A stretch of DNA of 64,000 nucleotides from contig JAEOSY010000385.1 of the NCBI GenBank assembly GCA_016840125.1, positions 1-64,000 on the forward strand. The letters are read 5' to 3'. Numbering within the stretch: the first letter of the stretch is position 1; each line of letters starts with the position of its first letter. This document shows, in pieces, positions 60,538-64,000 of this stretch. Both the position numbers and the translations under genes were made by a program. This DNA comes from Candidatus Helarchaeota archaeon. Its GTDB lineage: Archaea > Asgardarchaeota > Lokiarchaeia > Helarchaeales > HEL-GB-A. The notes beneath the pieces are model-generated. The model worked only from the letters and a program-made list of their open reading frames with translations, was not told where the DNA came from and did not search any database.

Positions 60538-60649
60538 AGTTTCATCTCCGCAGTTCTTAAATTTAAGTCCTCTTTTAAGAAAAATTTAAGATGATAGTAA
60601 AGTTTTGTTTTTAACATTAAACAACAAATAATTGAAAGAGGTATCACAC

Positions 60650-61960
60650 GTGTCAGAACGGGTTTTTTCCACAGAGTTATCGAATATATCTGAAGAGAAG
60701 GAAGTCTTATTGAAAGGATGGATTCATCAGATTCGAGATCTCGGAAAAATTAGATTTTGGTTGCTACGGGATAGGGAAGGTTTAGCCCAAATAGTATTAG
60801 TTGGACCAAAAAAACATCCTCTGTGGGAAATTATCAATGAAATAAAACAAGAGTATATTGTAGAGGTAAGGGGAATAGTCCGTCATAATAAGAAGGCCCC
60901 GAATGGGGTGGAAGTTGAATTTAAATCGTGTGAGATTATTGCCAAAGCCGCAAGTCCCTTGCCATTCAGTGTGGTGGAACAAAAAACTAAAGCGAATTTT
61001 GATACCCGTCTAAAATATCGGTATCTTGATGTGCGCACCCCAAAGACACGAGCTATCTTTAAAGTTCGTGCTGCATGCGTTCAGGGAGCGCGTGAATGGT
61101 TTTTAAAGAATAATTTTACTGAAATTCACTCCCCTAAGATTATTTCTGCGGGTGCTGAAGGAGGAGCCACTCTTTTTCCGCTATATTATTTTGGAAAGGA
61201 AGCCTTCTTAGCACAAAGCCCGCAATTTTATAAACAAGTTGGAATTCAGGCATTTGAGCGGGTTTTTGAGATAGCCCCGTTCTTCCGGGCAGAGAAGTCG
61301 CGTACAAGGCGGCATCTTTCAGAGTCCTGGGGGATTGATGTCGAAATGGCCTTCGCAGATAGTGAAGATCTTATGAAAGTTCAGGAAGAACTTATCGTAT
61401 CAATATATAGTTCTGTGAAGGAACGTTGTAAGAATGAGTTGGAGTTATATGGAATAGCTGATTTGAAAATTCCAGAAGCGCCATTTCCAAAAATTACATT
61501 CGAGGAAGCTGTTAAAATTGCCAAGAGTAAGGGGTTCGAGGTAGATGTGGAGGAGGACCTTTCAGCAGAAGCAGAACGGGCGGTTCGAGAAAATTATAAA
61601 ACTCATTTTTTCATTACAGAGTTTCCCCTTACCGCAGTAGCATTCTATTATGGTCCTCATGAAAAGAAGCCTAAATTCAGTCATAAACTCGACCTTCTAG
61701 CACCGGGTACGAATGGGTTAGAATTGACTTCGGGAGGGAAGCGCGTTACGGACCCAGAGGTCTTAATTGAACGTGCCAAAGAATTTGGACTAGCTCCAAA
61801 GAGTCTGGGATGGTACTTAGAGATGTTCAAAGTTGGTGGTATTCCCCCGCATGCAGGATTTGGAATGGGGTTGGATCGCGTTGTGATGACAATATTGAAT
61901 TTACCGACTGTTCAAGAGGCGGTAATGTTTCCCCGAACAGTGGACATTTTAACACCTTAG
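60650..61960 (+). CDS. aspS: Aspartyl-tRNA synthetase, archaeal type
   Basis: About 436 residues, the archaeal/eukaryal class IIb AspRS length. The OB-fold anticodon domain (VLLKGWIHQIRDLGKIRFWLLRDREG) is followed by motif 2 (PQFYKQ ... FFRAEKSRTRRHL) and motif 3 (GIPPHAGFGMGLDRVVM), with GAEGGATLF of the active site. The preferred GTG start at 60650 has AGAGGT 8 nt upstream; an in-frame TTG at 60632 is an alternative. Whether it discriminates against tRNA-Asn cannot be told reliably. Confidence 0.95.
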   Translation: MSERVFSTELSNISEEKEVLLKGWIHQIRDLGKIRFWLLRDREGLAQIVLVGPKKHPLWEIINEIKQEYIVEVRGIVRHNKKAPNGVEVEFKSCEIIAKAASPLPFSVVEQKTKANFDTRLKYRYLDVRTPKTRAIFKVRAACVQGAREWFLKNNFTEIHSPKIISAGAEGGATLFPLYYFGKEAFLAQSPQFYKQVGIQAFERVFEIAPFFRAEKSRTRRHLSESWGIDVEMAFADSEDLMKVQEELIVSIYSSVKERCKNELELYGIADLKIPEAPFPKITFEEAVKIAKSKGFEVDVEEDLSAEAERAVRENYKTHFFITEFPLTAVAFYYGPHEKKPKFSHKLDLLAPGTNGLELTSGGKRVTDPEVLIERAKEFGLAPKSLGWYLEMFKVGGIPPHAGFGMGLDRVVMTILNLPTVQEAVMFPRTVDILTP

Positions 61961-61975
61961 ACTGGATTTGGTCAT

Positions 61976-63370
61976 ATGCTTACAGATGGAATTTGGATTT
62001 GGCTTGCAACAGTTTTTGATTATTGGTTCGCAATTTATGCTGTAGTGGCAACAATCTTTTTCTTCCTCGCGGTGATTAGTAAAGACAACTCAAAATTTTA
62101 TGGTATTATCGCGGGATATTGTGGAATATTTAGTTTTTTAGGTTTAGTGATATCTTCAACAGGAGCTGCAATGGCAGGGGTTGTGTCAGGGTCTATTTTT
62201 GGCACCTTTCAATTTGCTCTAAGTTTAATATTTCTGATCTCTGGCGTCATTCTTGTTTATTTCGCATTAGATGCAAAAAATAATGCTAAAGCAAAAGAAG
62301 CTTCGAACTCTACATTCTTACTGGCGATTTGTACTTTTCTTATTGGTGGCTACATGCTTTTTGATGCTGTGCCTGTCGTTTTTGGGAACAATGATTATAC
62401 AAATTATATAAACCATCTTCCTGCATATCAAATGTTGCTCCCGCTTCCGATTGGGAGGGTTATTATCACCATTATACCTCTCACCATCTTTGCAATTGGG
62501 GCTTATATAATCAAAGAATCTCGAACAAAACAGTACGAATCGCAGGCAATGCAAGAAGAAGACAAATTTTTGAAGACTTATAGTAAATTAGATTTAGAAG
62601 TATCCAGAAAGTTATATCATGTAGTAATTATTGTTGTGATTGTTTGTTATTTATATATTGGAACGATTGTTGTTGATGCAATTTACCAATTTACATTTTT
62701 AGGTCTCCCGAGCATGCCTGGGTATCCCCCAAATCAAATTATTTACGATGCTGTGGTCACACCCCCCACTACGGGACTTCTCGATTTTCGTGCAGGGCAT
62801 ATACTGTTGCTGATGGCAGCTGGGTGGATTATGGTTATTCTTCTCTTCACTGATGTTGTTCGCATTAAAAAATACAGATACTACCCTATTAAAATGCTCG
62901 CTAAAGTGTATCGGGATAAGGAGCGTCGTGTTTTTGCACCCCATATTTATCTTACAACAGGAATCTTCTTTATACTCGTTTTAAGCAGTGGGATTGATTT
63001 ATTAACTGGAACTCCAATAGGAAGGAGTTATTCAGCACATATTGTTACTATTACCATTATGGTAAGTGCGTTGGCTGATGCGGTGGCAACAATCGTAGGG
63101 ATTACAAAAGGGAAGCGGCACATAAAGGGGGGGAAAAAGACTTGGGAAGGATGGATTGCAGGGTTTGTCTCAGCAATCCTGTTAGGTTTACTCTCGTTTG
63201 TGGCCCTTATGCCCCTCTACGGAGGTAATATCGGCGTTGGGATTGTGATGGCGCTTGTATCAGCGGGCATATTTGGTCTGATTGATTATCTTTCCCCGCC
63301 TATCTCAGACAATATCCTAAACCCGCTAGCGATAGGGTTAGCACTTTGGGGAATAGCCCTCTTGGTGTAA
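61976..63370 (+). CDS. Polyprenol/dolichol kinase-like membrane protein
   Basis: A 464-residue polytopic protein. The second half carries the phosphatidate cytidylyltransferase/dolichol-kinase motifs EVSRKLYHVV, ALADAVATIVGITKGKRHIKGGKKTWEG and DNILNPLAIGLAL. In VTE5/SEC59-type enzymes these bind CTP and a polyprenol or phytol. The first 170 residues add about five helices and a short acidic linker that are not part of the usual kinase. Archaeal lipid biosynthesis or isoprenoid recycling is the likely role. It lies 15 bp behind aspS and may be co-transcribed. Confidence 0.85.
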   Translation: MLTDGIWIWLATVFDYWFAIYAVVATIFFFLAVISKDNSKFYGIIAGYCGIFSFLGLVISSTGAAMAGVVSGSIFGTFQFALSLIFLISGVILVYFALDAKNNAKAKEASNSTFLLAICTFLIGGYMLFDAVPVVFGNNDYTNYINHLPAYQMLLPLPIGRVIITIIPLTIFAIGAYIIKESRTKQYESQAMQEEDKFLKTYSKLDLEVSRKLYHVVIIVVIVCYLYIGTIVVDAIYQFTFLGLPSMPGYPPNQIIYDAVVTPPTTGLLDFRAGHILLLMAAGWIMVILLFTDVVRIKKYRYYPIKMLAKVYRDKERRVFAPHIYLTTGIFFILVLSSGIDLLTGTPIGRSYSAHIVTITIMVSALADAVATIVGITKGKRHIKGGKKTWEGWIAGFVSAILLGLLSFVALMPLYGGNIGVGIVMALVSAGIFGLIDYLSPPISDNILNPLAIGLALWGIALLV

Positions 63371-63403
63371 TAAAGGTTATTTTCGTAAAAAAAGGAAGGG
63401 GTT

Positions 63404-63739
63404 TTAACCACCGATAATGACGGTTCCCGCCCCACTGACAATTTTACCAGGAGCGATACCGCAATGGAGAGTCTGATCATCGACGCGTGCAGCAGGTTTC
63501 CCCTCAATGAGCACGGTGGTCGAACCTTTCACAATTTGAAATGTATTTGGACCGCAACAGGCAGCAGCGGTTCCGTTATCACCCTTACGTGCCGCAGGTT
63601 TATTTTCAATGAGTACAGTTGCTGCTCCAAGGAAGATTTGCCCCACATGGGGGTGGGGGCATGCCGGACATCCGTGTCCATGAGGTGGTGCTGTTACTTG
63701 ATCAGATATACGAGCTGCAGGTGGCATTTCACATTGCAT
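63404..63739 (-). CDS. PAAR-domain spike-tip protein
   Basis: A 111-residue protein. The PAAR repeats are clear: MPPAARISDQVTAPPH, then FLGAATVLIENKPAARKGD, IVKGSTTVLIEGKPAARVDD and a final GKIVSGAGTVIIGG. PAAR proteins form the sharp conical tip of contractile injection systems. Near the N-terminus are CPACPHPH-type cysteine/histidine residues and CCGP in the middle, which match the zinc-binding site of PAAR tips. It begins 3 bp after the spike gene in the same direction, so the two are one operon. The rest of the injection machinery lies outside the window. Confidence 0.92.
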   Translation of the reverse strand: MQCEMPPAARISDQVTAPPHGHGCPACPHPHVGQIFLGAATVLIENKPAARKGDNGTAAACCGPNTFQIVKGSTTVLIEGKPAARVDDQTLHCGIAPGKIVSGAGTVIIGG

Positions 63740-63742
63740 CTC

Positions 63743-64000
63743 CTAATTAATTTTCACCGTAGGAGCTTTTTGTGTCATTTCGCCCCCAGCTTCAATGCGC
63801 ATTGTACTTCCAGATTTGACGTCCATCGATGTGCCAGCTTCCACTTTTGATAAGGTTCCTGATTTCTGTTCAAATTTTGTTCCACACTCAACTTTGATTT
63901 CCCTAAGGGCCTTGAGTTGAGCATTGGAGTTATCTAGTCCGAACATCGTTGAGCCTATTACAATTTTACAGTGTCTATTATCAATCTTGACTTGGGTTTG
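63743..64000 (-). CDS. VgrG/gpV-like spike protein, C-terminal part (gene runs off the window)
   Basis: The minus-strand frame is open to the window edge; an internal ATG at 63946 is not the natural start. About 85 residues are visible. The end shows short repeated beta-strand units (EIKVECGTKFEQ, TLSKVEAGTSMDVKSGSTMRIEAGGEMTQKAP) with the V-x-A-G/S rhythm of the trimeric beta-helix of VgrG and phage baseplate protein V. The upstream part contains KIVIGSTMFGLD. It is followed at once by the PAAR gene, the normal order of spike and tip. Confidence 0.8.
   Translation of the reverse strand, partial: QTQVKIDNRHCKIVIGSTMFGLDNSNAQLKALREIKVECGTKFEQKSGTLSKVEAGTSMDVKSGSTMRIEAGGEMTQKAPTVKIN

Noticed and set aside
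1..64000. CRISPR arrays, rRNA and tRNA genes
   Set aside because: No regularly spaced short repeats, no rRNA-like stretches and no cloverleaf with a T-loop were recognised in the gaps; a dedicated scan could still find an intron-containing tRNA.

Overview
The window looks like chromosomal DNA of an archaeon, most probably an Asgard (Lokiarchaeota-like) lineage. Archaeal signs are an RPA-type single-stranded DNA-binding protein, archaeal-type aspartyl-tRNA synthetase, Sep-tRNA:Cys-tRNA synthase, tandem ADP-forming acyl-CoA synthetase alpha chains, tungsten-type aldehyde oxidoreductases, His-type Thi4 and a mixture of Shine-Dalgarno-led genes and apparently leaderless genes 24-28 nt downstream of TATA boxes. 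Eukaryote-like proteins point to Asgard: an acyl-CoA-binding protein, longin-like domains, a candidate DENN module, and a legumain-like C13 peptidase. The lineage call is inference; no rRNA or tRNA was seen.

Layout. 0-6.5 kb: membrane protein fragment, CDCG-motif hypothetical, MFS carrier, NAD-dependent epimerase and a 905-residue TPR/SCP2-like membrane protein. 6.8-8.3 kb: a lone IS605-type TnpB with a hairpin at its 3' end. 8.5-15.4 kb: RPA, a phytoene-desaturase-like flavoprotein, and a DUF362/SCP2/GlcD-type oxidase operon. 15.5-21.4 kb: a cell-surface protein with four lectin-like repeats followed by a regulator with three winged helices, an appendage-like module and a longin-like C-terminus. 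21.5-29.5 kb: two GNATs, SepCysS, an ABC-2 exporter, two acyl-CoA synthetase alpha chains.

29.5-45.6 kb is the most unusual part. It holds a glycyl-radical-enzyme activase, ACBP, a Cys-rich DUF2769-like protein, an SRPBCC protein, a B12 radical SAM protein, three paralogues (A, B, C) of a family I do not recognise, and a minus-strand operon AOR - MoaD-like - AOR - CCG Fe-S protein - longin/DENN-like protein - CCG Fe-S protein. Fragments of two isoprenylcysteine-methyltransferase-like genes and of a fourth A/B/C copy lie between them. A likely theme is acyl/aldehyde redox metabolism, with the MoaD-like protein serving the molybdo/tungstopterin cofactor and the CCG proteins carrying electrons.

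45.8-55 kb: ADP-ribosylglycohydrolase, nagB-nagA, Thi4, a membrane-anchored C13 peptidase, two abutting gene fragments (agmatinase, Fe-S protein), a ThiN-domain protein and two tandem winged-helix/polyferredoxin paralogues. 55-64 kb: copper P-type ATPase with unusual C-terminal Cys/His/Met repeats, CDF-like membrane protein with cytosolic winged helices, hotdog thioesterase, AspRS, polyprenol-kinase-like membrane protein and, at the right edge, a PAAR tip protein next to the end of a VgrG/gpV-like spike gene, i.e. the edge of a contractile injection system.
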